Shown here piece after piece: positions 54,633 to 64,000 of a stretch of 64,000 bases of DNA. How positions within the stretch are numbered: position 1 is the first letter of the stretch; every line of letters starts with the position of its first letter. Below the pieces are notes generated by a model. It had not been told where the DNA came from and ran no database searches. It was given only the letters and a program-made list of their open reading frames with translations. The position numbers and the translations under genes are program-made. Source of the stretch: Lepraria neglecta (taxonomy: Eukaryota > Ascomycota > Lecanoromycetes > Lecanorales > Stereocaulaceae); assembly GCA_033220425.1 (NCBI GenBank), contig CM065649.1:744001-808000 (forward strand). The letters are read 5' to 3'.

Positions 54633-56577
54633 ATGTCTAGCGCCCAGTCGCGGCTCTCGAAGCTAGCCTCGCATTTCCTTCCCTCCTCTTCGGCATCCAG
54701 ATCTCAGCATAACAACACCATCCACTCGCTTTCACCTACATTCTTCCTGCCCCGAGCTGCCGCTGTTGAGCCAGATGTAGGTCAATTCCCTGCGCAATTG
54801 ACCCGTCCGCCTCAAAACCACATCTGCTATGATGCTCTAGCTCCCCCTTGAGCTTGCCTATTTTCCTCGCACGCTTTGAATTGGACTGGCAGCTTCCATT
54901 TACGAGCGTCTGCTGACGAGCCTCACAGGGTGAAGCGATTTACCATATCACAGCGAACGGTAAGATCCTTCGGCGGTCATATCAAGAGGCAGCGGACCGG
55001 GCGAGAGGGCTAGCATACTACATCAAGAAGCATGGCTACAAGAAAGTGGGTATACTATGTCCAAATACACCAGCATTCCTGGAGTCGATATTTGGGATTG
55101 GTGCCGCCGGAGCTATTAACGTCGCTATCAACTACCGACTGAAGCATGAAGATTTGACCTACATATTCACGCATTCCGATGCCGAAGCAATCATCGTTGA
55201 CGCGGAGTTTCTGCCCCTGCTGGACGACTTTCGAAAGGCAAACCCTAAGATACCGCTCATTGTCGACACTGATACGGATGCAACTGAAGGCGAGCTGAGC
55301 GGTCAATTTGACGAGGCTGTGCTAGAGGGTCTAAAATACGACGCAGAGCAAGGGAGTAAAGGATGGGATGGACTAGCGGCACAATGTGAAAACGAAGAGG
55401 GCGTTATCGCATTGGCATATACTAGTGGGACTACAGCAAAGCCAAAAGGAGTCGAATTCACGCATCGAAGTTGCTATCTCGCAGCGTTGGCGAATGTCAT
55501 AGAATCTGGGCTGAACTACCACACTGGACAATGTCGATATCTTTGGACGCTCCCCATGTTCCATGCAATGGGCTGGACCTTCCCATGGGCTGTTACAGCC
55601 GTCAGAGGCACGCATTACTGCCTAAGGAAGATTGACTACCCTGAGATGTGGCGGTTGCTGAAAGATGAGAAAATCACGCACTACTGTGCTGCTCCCACCG
55701 TCAATACTCTTCTGTGCTCTGCCAAAGAAGCCGAACGACTACCTGAGCCTGTACGTGTGACAGTCGCAGCAAGTCCCCCAACGCCGCACCTATTCGAGCA
55801 AATGTCGAATCTGAACCTCCATCCAGTCCACGTCTATGGCTTGACAGAGACCTACGGCCCAATCACCAAAGGCTACCACATGCCCGCCTGGGAATCACTT
55901 CCGAAAGAGGATAAATACAAGAAGATGGCTCGGCAAGGCCACGGATTTCTCACCAGCTTACCAATCCGAGTGATCAAGACGGATGTTCCTGAGGGACAGT
56001 TGATTGACGTCACGATGGATGGCAAGGAGATTGGAGAGATCGTCTGCGTCGGCAATATATGCGCTAAGGGCTACTACAAAGATCCTGCGGCAACAAGAAA
56101 GCTCTTCTTAGGTGGTGCTCTACATACAGGAGATCTAGCTGTATGGCATTCAGACGGCGCCGCTCAAATCCTTGACAGAGCAAAAGACATCATCATCAGC
56201 GGTATGCAAACCTTCGACGTCCCCGTACTTTTCACGTTCCCTACTAACCTACCCCCACAGGCGGCGAAAACATCTCCTCCGTAGCCCTCGAATCAATGCT
56301 AGCAACCCACCCCGATATCCTCGAAGCCGCCGTAGTAGCCATAGCCGACTCCCACTGGGGCGAGCGCCCCAAAGCATTCATCACCGTCCAATCCGGCAAG
56401 AACCTGAAAGGCGAGGACGTGATTGAATGGGCGAAGCATAAGAGCGGCATTAGTAGATTTATGGTGCCGAGGGAGGTGGAGATAGTGCAGGAGCTGCCGA
56501 AGACGAGTACGGGGAAGTTGAAGAAGAATGTGCTCAGGGAGTGGGCGAGGGGGGCGGATAGGAGTTTGGTCATCTGA
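54633..56577 (+). CDS. AMP-binding acyl-CoA synthetase-like enzyme
   Basis: AMP-forming ligases activate a carboxylic acid with ATP and transfer it to CoA. Exons 54633-54776, 54929-56201 and 56261-56577 join in phase, giving 577 residues. Motifs in order: the phosphate loop LAYTSGTTAKPKGVEFTH (about residue 210), the MFHAMGW segment, VYGLTETYGP (about 350), GDLAVW (about 449), DRAKDIIISGGENISS across the last junction, and PKTSTGKLKKNVLR with the catalytic Lys (about 555). The first 45 residues are Ser/Arg-rich without acids (RLSKLASHFLPSSSASRSQH), resembling a mitochondrial presequence. There is no peroxisomal PTS1; the end is SLVI. The substrate acid is not deducible; it resembles medium-chain and plant-type acyl-activating enzymes. 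Confidence 0.9.
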
Positions 56578-56982
56578 TGGAAGGGCATGAGGTAGATGAG
56601 GAGGGGCGGACTTATTGTGCATGCACATTTTGGCGGTTGTATATCAGTATAAGGAACTCAAGGAGCATGAGTCATTTCACTAATAGCATGCATGTACCCT
56701 TAACGTCTCGAGACTCGAAGGTCAGGTTTCTTAGAGGCTTGAAATTATGCAATAACCCCATAGGAGTCGAGTCTATCAGATGTTATCTGTAAAAGCGCAA
56801 GGTATCTCGTCTCATTCCTGCATATGCACAACTCTTATGGAGTGCACCAAAGCCAATTCCATTCATAGCAGCCACGCTCCCCAGCTCCTAAAACAGCAAC
56901 CTCCTGATCATGGATGCCCCCCCATTTCCACCCATGCACAACCCATCTCTTCCCAAACCGCCATTCTGGGTCATGAAATCTA
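56578..56982. other. convergent intergenic region
   Basis: About 400 bp lie between two gene ends. No coding or RNA feature is visible. Confidence 0.5.
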
Positions 56983-58278
56983 CTACCTCTTCGCCGCGCG
57001 ATCCAGATCCGACAACCAAGACTGTGTCTGCCTAACCAACTCCTTCCTCCTAGCCCTCAATCCCTCATCTCCCTCCGTCTGCACCGCATCCAGCTTCAGG
57101 ATAACCTGCGCCAGTATCCCCTCACTAAGTTTTTTATACTCAAGATCCTTCGCTTTCGCTTCGGCGGGCGGTCTCTCAATGAACCGTTCACACTGCGGTA
57201 CAAATTCTGATTGGAACTTGGAGGCAATCATATCGAGTGCTTCCCCGGGCGTAGACGGTTTCTTAGGTGGAGGAGAAGCGGGAGATGGTACGCGGCGGGA
57301 GGGAGAGGGGTTGCGAGAGGAGGATCCAGTACCATTGGTGGGTGGAGCGAGGTAGCTGGTAGAGTCGCGAGGGGAGGAGCGATCAGAATCTCGACCATCT
57401 CGTCGCTTCTTCTTGCCGCCGCGGTGGCCTTTGCGTTTCCGGGGTTCGCGGTTGTCTATGATTGTGCCATCGACATCGACTCGTGGTCCTAATCGATCGT
57501 CGAAACCATTCGCTATCATTTCTGAAGTTGCACTGGAAGAACTGCTCTCATTTCCGTCATCGCCGCGATAGGGTTCCGCTGATATGACGCAGAGAATCTC
57601 GGAGTTTTGCTTTAGATTTTCCTCCTTGCAAGCGCGGTGGTCGTCGCGGAGGCATTTGCCTTTGTAGAGGAGTTTTATTCGGCGGGGGTCGTCTGTCTTG
57701 GTCTGATCCGCTGCGACGCGGCGGAGGTCTCCAACTTTCAATTTGCCTTCTGCGATATCGAAAGCCGGAAATTGTATAGGGTATGTGGTGCCTTTGTGCT
57801 TCATAATCAAGATATCCGGGTCAAGGCCTGCTGTATCTGCCTTGCTGGCGTAGCGGGAGGTCTGGCTTTGGGAGGGGAAGCCATAGTTGTCGTTGCGGTA
57901 CCGAGATTGCGCAGCGTAGCCATCGTCATCTACGTACTCATAGTCGTCTGCTGTAAGTCGAACCGGAGGGCCTCCAGCATGGGTGTATGGGGAATGGGGC
58001 CCCCCACTGCCCAAGTATCGGCTCATAAAGAATACGAGAGCGAGCAACGGTAATATCCAGACAGTGGCGACAGCAGCAGGGTCGAGTTTTGCGAGGAAAG
58101 AGGCGGTCTTTTCGAGTGGTACGCCTGAGTACTTCTGGAGTTGGTGGGGCAAGTTGCGGTGGATGGTTTGGGAGGCGGTGTCGATGTAGGCCTGGAGCGA
58201 TGGAGGGAGACTGGTATATAGAGCTTGTAGCTGGGAGGCAGCCAGTGTGAGACCCTCACTTACGAGTGAGGACGCCAC
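56983..58278 (-). CDS. membrane-anchored BAG-domain, ubiquitin-like protein
   Basis: BAG-domain proteins bind the ATPase domain of Hsp70 and act as nucleotide-exchange factors; yeast Snl1 is a membrane-anchored member at the ER and nuclear envelope. A single exon encodes 431 residues. A transmembrane helix lies at about residues 69-86 (AVATVWILPLLALVFFMSRY). A ubiquitin-like domain follows (about 155-235), including ILIMKHKGTTYPIQFPAFDI and IKLLYKGKCLRDDHRACKEE. A basic, Ser-rich linker (RKRKGHRGGKKKRRDGRDSD) comes next, then the BAG domain from about 335 to the end (LDMIASKFQSEFVPQCERFI, ELVRQTQSWLSDLD). The order membrane helix, ubiquitin-like domain and BAG domain is usual in filamentous ascomycetes. 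No lesion is present. Confidence 0.9.
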   Translation of the reverse strand: MASSLVSEGLTLAASQLQALYTSLPPSLQAYIDTASQTIHRNLPHQLQKYSGVPLEKTASFLAKLDPAAVATVWILPLLALVFFMSRYLGSGGPHSPYTHAGGPPVRLTADDYEYVDDDGYAAQSRYRNDNYGFPSQSQTSRYASKADTAGLDPDILIMKHKGTTYPIQFPAFDIAEGKLKVGDLRRVAADQTKTDDPRRIKLLYKGKCLRDDHRACKEENLKQNSEILCVISAEPYRGDDGNESSSSSATSEMIANGFDDRLGPRVDVDGTIIDNREPRKRKGHRGGKKKRRDGRDSDRSSPRDSTSYLAPPTNGTGSSSRNPSPSRRVPSPASPPPKKPSTPGEALDMIASKFQSEFVPQCERFIERPPAEAKAKDLEYKKLSEGILAQVILKLDAVQTEGDEGLRARRKELVRQTQSWLSDLDRAAKR

Positions 58279-58605
58279 TTTGAGGGTTGTGAGTGGTGTG
58301 ATGTGTGGGGAGTCGAAGCTGATACGTGGGATGAAATAGAAGTGAGATGTACGATTTTCTAGAACACGCCAGCACCGAATGGACCATCAGCTTACTCAAC
58401 ACAATCTTAAAATTATGATTTTTGCGTTTCGGATTTGAGTCGGATTCGTGATCGTTTCTTATATACATTCTAATTTATATATATATCATCAAGTCTTGAG
58501 ATGGATATCGAAAAGAGTGCGCCAGATTCCCATGCTCTAGACCCCAAATTCTCTTCCTATGCAGTCATGCCGTCCGTCGCTATCTCACATCCTTATGCAG
58601 AATTC
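58279..58605. other. short intergenic region
   Basis: About 330 bp hold the BAG-gene promoter and the sterol acyltransferase 3' end. A short TATATATATATA stretch near 58477 is the only visible simple repeat. Confidence 0.5.
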
Positions 58606-60509
58606 TCATACAAGTACATACAGTGCACACATCTAGCGGCCAAGTCAGCCTGGGTGGATGACAAAGTTTTAAATTGGGAGCTTACCATTGCAAGACCGAG
58701 GATCATGGAGCTCCAAAAGAGTACATTCTGCAATTTGGTCAGCAGGCTTGAGCAACGTAATGTATTCGGTGTTGTGATGGACTCACATTGAACAGCCGTC
58801 GACTCCTAACAATCTTTGTCCTCTGCAATGCTACAATCGGCAGCTGCAACATCTGCGCGATGAAGCCATATCCTCGTAGCTTTTTGGTGATACAACCCAT
58901 GACAAGCTCATGGCCAAAAGCGCTGACAAGAAAGGTGATCAGTGTTGCTGTATTGCGTGAAACATAAGGTCTGGAGGCCCCGTAGACATGGCGACGGAGA
59001 AAGTGATGGACTGGGATATTCCACTCTCGGGAGAATTCAAGCCTATACCATGATAAGCAAATAAGAAGAAATCACGGTAGCCCAGGCTCCTTACCAATCG
59101 CAAGAGTTCCACCAGTCCGAATAGAAATGGCGATCTGCAAAGCAAGATATCTCTGCGAAAGCTCCAAGAACGTATTCGAAAATGACTAGGAATACGAGTA
59201 GAAACGTCACCATGAATGGGAATAAGAGCAGGCTGATGGTCTCTGCAAGGATTAGGCCCATTTCAGACCAGCTTGTAATGCCCTGAAGGCGCACAGCGGA
59301 CTCGTTAAGCACCGGGACTATGAATTCTTCGCTAACGATGGTCAGGAGGAAGATGCAGCCAAAGACTGCAAGAGTCTTCCAGAAGAGCTCCGCCCATTGA
59401 ATCTTAGGCGTCCTTGGGTATTCAAGCTCATAACAGAGCGTAGGACAAAGGATATAGTCGGCGTAATTATACAGCGACAGATTTTGCGGATACGTGACTT
59501 GGCCCAGGGGGGAAGTCAGCTCAAGGGCAAGATCCTCACGCAATTGAGTCAAAGTCTCCTTCTCGTCTTGGTTCTTCTTTTCCTCCGCTGCTTTATCCAT
59601 TTCGTTGAGTTGCGTGTTTGAGCTGGGATATCGTACAGCTGCAGCGGTTGACGCATTCTCGGGGTTGTCGAGAGCTGATAAACGATGCTCAGTGGTGCTC
59701 AGATGGCCGTTGTAGAAGGCGTACGAGTGCATCTTCATGAGTAGGGTCAAGGTATGTAGGGTGAAGAAGACCTGGGCTGTCCATGTCCAATTCAAGATAA
59801 AGGGCCAACTGTTTAAGGTCAGCAGCTGCACCTCTGCCAATTACAAAATTCTGCGTACTTGACCCAGAGTATCAACCAAGCGATTTGGAACGCACTGTGT
59901 ATGGGCATTCCCAAGTTCTCCCATCTCAGCCATCCTTTACTCCTCCGAAACAGCATTTGCAACGGCACACTTAGTGATGTACTTCCGACCATTACGCCAT
60001 CGCTGATCCCAAGCTCCCACGTCTTGGTGGTCAAGAGATCCCACATCTGATGCCTTAAAGGATATCCAGTATCCTTGATATTCCTCAGCGTTGTAGTGAT
60101 CACCATGATCGCCAGTCCAATCCAAAAGAGTACGAAGAAGCCTCTGAAGTCTCGATATTCGCTCCTCGGATCGAAATGAGAGACTCGAGCCGCATATTCG
60201 ACGGTAGGGAACATCCTGTGTTTTTGCTGAGCTCTTACTTGCTTCCTAGCAGAAGAGATGGATTGGGCAGACGGAGGGGCATCGGGGGGAAGAGGTGTAG
60301 AGCGCCCACTATCATGCATTAGCTGTGTTGGGGATAGGCGAATGAAGGGGCAAATACCTAGACATGCCAGACAGCGGTCCGTCATGACCGTTGGACTTCA
60401 GATTTCCTTCTTCTGACTGGGCTCGGAGAACCATGGGATTGCTGGGCTTGACAGGCCGTGGACGTAATATATGGTCTGTGTTGCCATTTAAGGCTGCTGC
60501 CATGGCCAT
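58606..60509 (-). CDS. ARE2: sterol O-acyltransferase (ARE-type, MBOAT)
   Basis: ARE-type acyltransferases esterify sterols with fatty acids in the endoplasmic reticulum for storage in lipid droplets. Six exons fit by phase: 60509-60358, 60308-59859, 59808-59095, 59042-58787, 58727-58686 and 58632-58606, giving 546 residues. Hallmarks are HFYSDWWNSCDW followed across a junction by LEFSREWNIPVHHFLRRHVY (the FYxDWWN substrate motif and downstream Pro-Val-His), and SAFGHELVMG with the catalytic His. Many hydrophobic helices are visible (for example FFVLFWIGLAIMVITTTLRN). The last two exons are only 42 and 27 nt and give NVLFWSSMILGLAM and MCALYVLV, restoring the expected C-terminus. The start is the first ATG (MAMAAALNGNTDH). 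The ARE1/ARE2 distinction cannot be made here, so the symbol is approximate. Confidence 0.9.
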
Positions 60510-60992
60510 TTTGATGCTCAATCGTCGATGTCTACTACAGCCAGCTGTGGCTTCGATTATGCAAGGTGTCTGCTCAGATGTAGCTCTCGGACAATATGCA
60601 TGTGCTGGGTAGGCAACATTGGGTGGCACCAAGGAGGTTTATTATAATTGTACAGGCAGCATTAGATGCTCTGCCTTGTCCAACATATTCCGGAAGTGTA
60701 TGGGGTAGAAAACAGCAGCTGACGTTGGATGGCGATGATGGGCGGATTCCTAGGAATGCCGAGCTGATTTGTTCGCAAGCTTCACCTCCGCATGAACAAC
60801 GGCAATCTCATAGGGCTGATCTTACCAGCCTTGGCAAATACTGCGAGACCAAGCCATTTGATGTTTTATATTGAAACAATGCGGATCTTGATAGTACACT
60901 ATAATCTTATGAGACTAATGAACATATGAGCTGTTTCCAGCAGATACCGCGATACTCATAAACCTACCTGGATTGGGGTCCATGAGACCACC
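60510..60992. other. divergent promoter region, ARE2/AP-1 gamma
   Basis: Only 483 bp separate the divergent start codons of the sterol acyltransferase and gamma-adaptin genes, so their promoters share this space. A four-codon upstream ORF abuts the gamma-adaptin start. No further feature is seen. Confidence 0.5.
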
Positions 60993-60996
60993 ATGA
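60982..60996 (+). promoter_or_regulatory. four-codon upstream ORF overlapping the gamma-adaptin start
   Basis: ATG AGA CCA CCA TGA spans 60982-60996, and its stop overlaps the main start (ATGA) at 60993. Both ATGs have A at about -3 or a CC context. Such an overlap could let ribosomes terminate and reinitiate at the main start, but whether the transcript includes this site is unknown. Confidence 0.35.
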
Positions 60997-63733
60997 GCTC
61001 ACGCATGTTCCCCTTGATTTTGCAGCTGCCTCCGGCTAATATTGAAAACAGTGAAGCAGTTCATTCGCAACGTGCGTGCCTCGAAGACCATTGCAGATGA
61101 AAGGTCTGTGGTCCAGAAAGAGAGTGCTGCGATCAGAGCAAGCTTCAGAGAAGAAAGTGGGGACCACAATATAAGGTGGCTAACCACCAAGTTCGAGTTC
61201 TAGGAAGTCAGGAGCTAATGTCAAGGCAGGAGAAACAATGTTGCGAAGCTACTATATCTCTTTACACTAGGGGAAAGGACGCACTTCGGCCAGATAGAAT
61301 GCCTGAAGCTCTTAGCCTCCCCGCGCTTTGCGGACAAGAGATTGGGCTACCTGGGGACGATGTTACTGCTGGACGAGAACCAGGAGGTTCTGACGTTGGT
61401 GACCAATTCTCTACAGAAGTAAGATGGCTGATATCTTGAACAATCTCCTCTGGACATGGGGCTAATTACGGCTTGTAGCGACCTCAATCACTCGAACCAA
61501 TATGTTGTGGGACTCGCCCTCTGCACGTTAGGAAATATTGCCTCTGTCGAGATGTCACGAGACCTCTTCTCCCAGATCGAGACCCTTCTTTCTACAGCCA
61601 ATCCCTACATACGCCGAAAAGCTGCCCTCTGTGCCATGCGAATATGTCGAAAAGTCCCAGACCTGCAAGAGCACTTCATTGAAAAAGCCAAGCTACTTCT
61701 CTCGGACCGAAACCATGGCGTTCTACTGTGCGGTCTCACATTCGTGACAAGCATGTGTGAGGCAGACGAGGCCGAGGGCGGAGAAGAAGGCATTGTTGAT
61801 ATGTTTAGGCCTCTAACTGGCGGGCTGGTGAGGACACTGAAAGGTCTAGCTAGCTCAGGATATGCACCAGAGCACGATGTCAATGGCATAACGGATCCGT
61901 TCTTGCAAGTCAAGATCCTTCGGCTGTTGAGAGTACTCGGACGAGGAGATGCCCACACGAGTGAGCAGATCAACGACATCCTAGCTCAGGTAGCCACAAA
62001 TACGGAGTCGGCTAAAAACGTGGGCAACTCAATTCTGTATGAATCAGTTTTGACTATACTGGATATTGAGGCAGATTCAGGCCTGCGAGTCCTGGGCGTC
62101 AACATTCTTGGGAAGTTCTTGACCAATAAGGATAACAACATCAGATATGTCGCCCTGAATACCTTGATCAAGGTCGTTGCGGTCGAGCCAAATGCAGTAC
62201 AACGGCATAGGAATACGATCCTTGAATGTCTTCGAGATCCAGATATCAGTATCCGGAGGAGAGCATTAGATTTGAGCTTCACCCTGATCAACGAGAGTAA
62301 CGTCCGGGTTCTGATTCGGGAATTACTGGCCTTCCTGGAAGTCGCTGACAATGAGTTCAAGCCGATCATGACGAGTCAGATAGGCGTCGCAGCAGACCGC
62401 TTCGCGCCCACGAAAAGATGGCACGTTGATACAATGCTCAGGGTACTCAAGTTGGCTGGAAACTACGTGAAAGAACAGATCCTCTCGTCCTTTGTACGCC
62501 TCATTGCAACGACACCGGATCTCCAGACCTACTCGGTGCAGAAGCTTTATGCAGGGCTGAAGGACGACATCACCCAAGAAGGCTTGACATTAGCCGGTAC
62601 ATGGGTCATTGGAGAATACGGAGATGCACTACTGCGTGGGGGCCAGTATGAAGAGGAGGAATTGGTGCAAGAAGTGAAAGAAAGCGAGGTTGTCGACCTC
62701 TTCAATACAATCCTCAACAGCGCCTACTCATCCCAAATCGTCACGGAATACATCATCACCTCAGCAATGAAACTCACCACAAGACTCAAGGACCCTTCGC
62801 AGATAGACCGAATACGACGGCTGCTGTCAAGCCGAACATCCGATCTCAGCATCGAGATCCAGCAAAGAGCTGTCGAATATGGCAACCTTTTCGCCTACGA
62901 TGACATTCGACGGGGCGTCCTCGAGCGAATGCCACCTCCGGAGATCCGAGAAGAGCAGCGGGTCCTTGGCGAGGCCACACCAAAGCAGAAGAAAGCGGCC
63001 GCCAAAGCGAAGAGGCCAGCAAAAGTAACGGAACAAGACATGCTTCTTGACCTCATGGGCGGCTCAGACATGCCAGCAGCAGACCTCAGCGCAACAATGA
63101 ATGGCACTCAAAACAACGCAGATTTCCTAGCTGACATACTAGGAGGTGGACCGTCAATACCCTCGCAACCATCTATGTCAAACAACGCGAACTCAATGAT
63201 GGACATCATGGGCTCCCAACCTTCAGCTACCAACGGCCTCTCCTCTCCCAGGCCCCAAAACGCCTCATCCTCCAACGACCTCTTCAGTTCCCTCTCCACC
63301 CCGCCACCACAGGCTGCTTCACCCGCAACGAACACCCAAGCCCACGCCGCCTACAACAAAAACGACATCTCTCTTACTCTCCAAGTACAGCGGAACGCTG
63401 GAGTTGCGCAGATCCTCGCTCGTTTCCGAAATACCAGTAACTTTGATAGATTTGGTGGTGTGGGACTACAAGCTGCGGTGCCAAAGAGTCAAAGATTACA
63501 GTTGAATGCTGTTAGCAAGGCGGAGTTGGAGGGAGGCGAGGAGGCAACGCAGGCGATGAGGGCCAGTGCTGTTCAAGGGGTGAGTCCACTTTTCCGTTCA
63601 ATGGTTCCGTGAAACGCGGCTAATGCTAGAATAGGCATTACCTCCAAAGCTGAGGTTACGGCTGAAGATCAGCTATACGAAAGAGGGCATGGCACCCGTG
63701 ACTGACCAGGTGGATTGGTCTGAGCCTACATGA
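60993..63733 (+). CDS. APL4: AP-1 complex subunit gamma (gamma-adaptin)
   Basis: Gamma-adaptin is the large subunit of the AP-1 clathrin adaptor that sorts cargo at the trans-Golgi network and endosomes. Five exons fit by phase: 60993-61002, 61052-61175, 61230-61418, 61479-63579 and 63635-63733, giving 840 residues. The 10-nt first exon (MSS plus one base) joins through a GC-AG intron to [18 protein letters not shown], the family N-terminus. The adaptin solenoid continues with [60 protein letters not shown] and [21 protein letters not shown] Ser/Asn/Pro-rich hinge follows (with DLLGG- and DILGG-like clathrin-box stretches), then the GAE ear ([20 protein letters not shown] to [20 protein letters not shown]). 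No lesion is visible. It is transcribed divergently from the acyltransferase gene. Confidence 0.96.
61003..61051 (+). other. GC-AG intron in the gamma-adaptin gene
   Basis: The donor is C|GCATGT at 61002/61003, a GTATGT-type site with T replaced by C; a CTAAT branch-like site and the acceptor AACAG end the 49-nt intron. Only this choice gives the family N-terminus [12 protein letters not shown] in phase. Confidence 0.8.
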
Positions 63734-64000
63734 TGCTATTGAAGCTGCTAAGGTGATGTAGTCGAAGGTAGATAGATGGGAATGTCGTACGGATCATTGC
63801 ACTATCCAGCAAAGCACCTCATAGCGATGAGAAAAAGAACTCAAGTCTTTGAACATGATAATAATACACGAGCATCCGAGTGCATAAAGAATTAGTCGAA
63901 CATAATAACATTCAGCGAACAGTACTAATATCTAACACGACAAAAGAAAGGAAAAAGAGATCTATCCCAACGCATCCCCCAATGACTGCGCTAACCTGCA

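Noticed and set aside
58460-58500. TA-rich stretch as a possible microsatellite or origin element
   Set aside because: Only about six TA units, common in fungal promoters; nothing else supports an origin.

Overview
This is nuclear DNA from a filamentous ascomycete (Pezizomycotina). The signs are short introns of about 50-90 nt with GTAAGT/GTATGT-type donors, CTAAC-like branch points and CAG/TAG acceptors, 5'-clustered introns, no operons, and proteins that read as typical filamentous-fungal orthologues. I cannot name class or species. About 25 genes lie on both strands. No rRNA, confident tRNA, transposon, CRISPR array or secondary-metabolite core enzyme is visible.

Layout. 1-9 kb: the 3' end of one gene, then three minus-strand genes: a secreted GtaA-like glutaminase, Mediator subunit MED10 and an Ark/Prk (NAK)-family kinase. 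10.5-16.4 kb: MOT1 (TBP-removing Snf2 ATPase). 16.6-21.7 kb: a small basic protein, a Ser/Thr-rich single-pass surface protein and a low-complexity nuclear-type protein. 21.7-24.4 kb: the longest gene-poor stretch. 24.4-29.5 kb: a membrane glycoprotein, a MAPEG protein and a Cys-rich zinc-binding-type gene with an unresolved 5' end. 30.3-32.2 kb: a decayed arrestin-like gene. 33.4-40 kb: an Fcr3-like bZIP factor, an Stm1/SERBP1-type RGG protein and a TPR protein. 40.2-48 kb: a secreted six-hairpin glycosidase, GRR1, SAR1 and a small secreted Cys protein. 48.9-64 kb: a vacuolar M28 protease, a methyltransferase-like protein, ribosomal protein uL13, an acyl-CoA synthetase-like enzyme, a BAG-domain protein, a sterol O-acyltransferase and AP-1 gamma-adaptin.

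Most genes are unrelated housekeeping functions: transcription (MED10, MOT1, bZIP), translation (uL13, Stm1), vesicle traffic (SAR1, AP-1 gamma, NAK kinase), protein turnover (GRR1, M28 protease, BAG protein) and lipid metabolism (sterol acyltransferase, acyl-CoA synthetase). I found no evidence for a new multigene system. The most notable signals are: an arrestin-like gene with three in-frame stop codons but an otherwise intact frame; three genes that each need one extra C in a plus-strand C-run to restore the frame; two GC-AG introns; very small 5' exons that decide start codons; two candidate upstream ORFs; and a small secreted protein whose C-terminal cysteines appear only after removing an intron.
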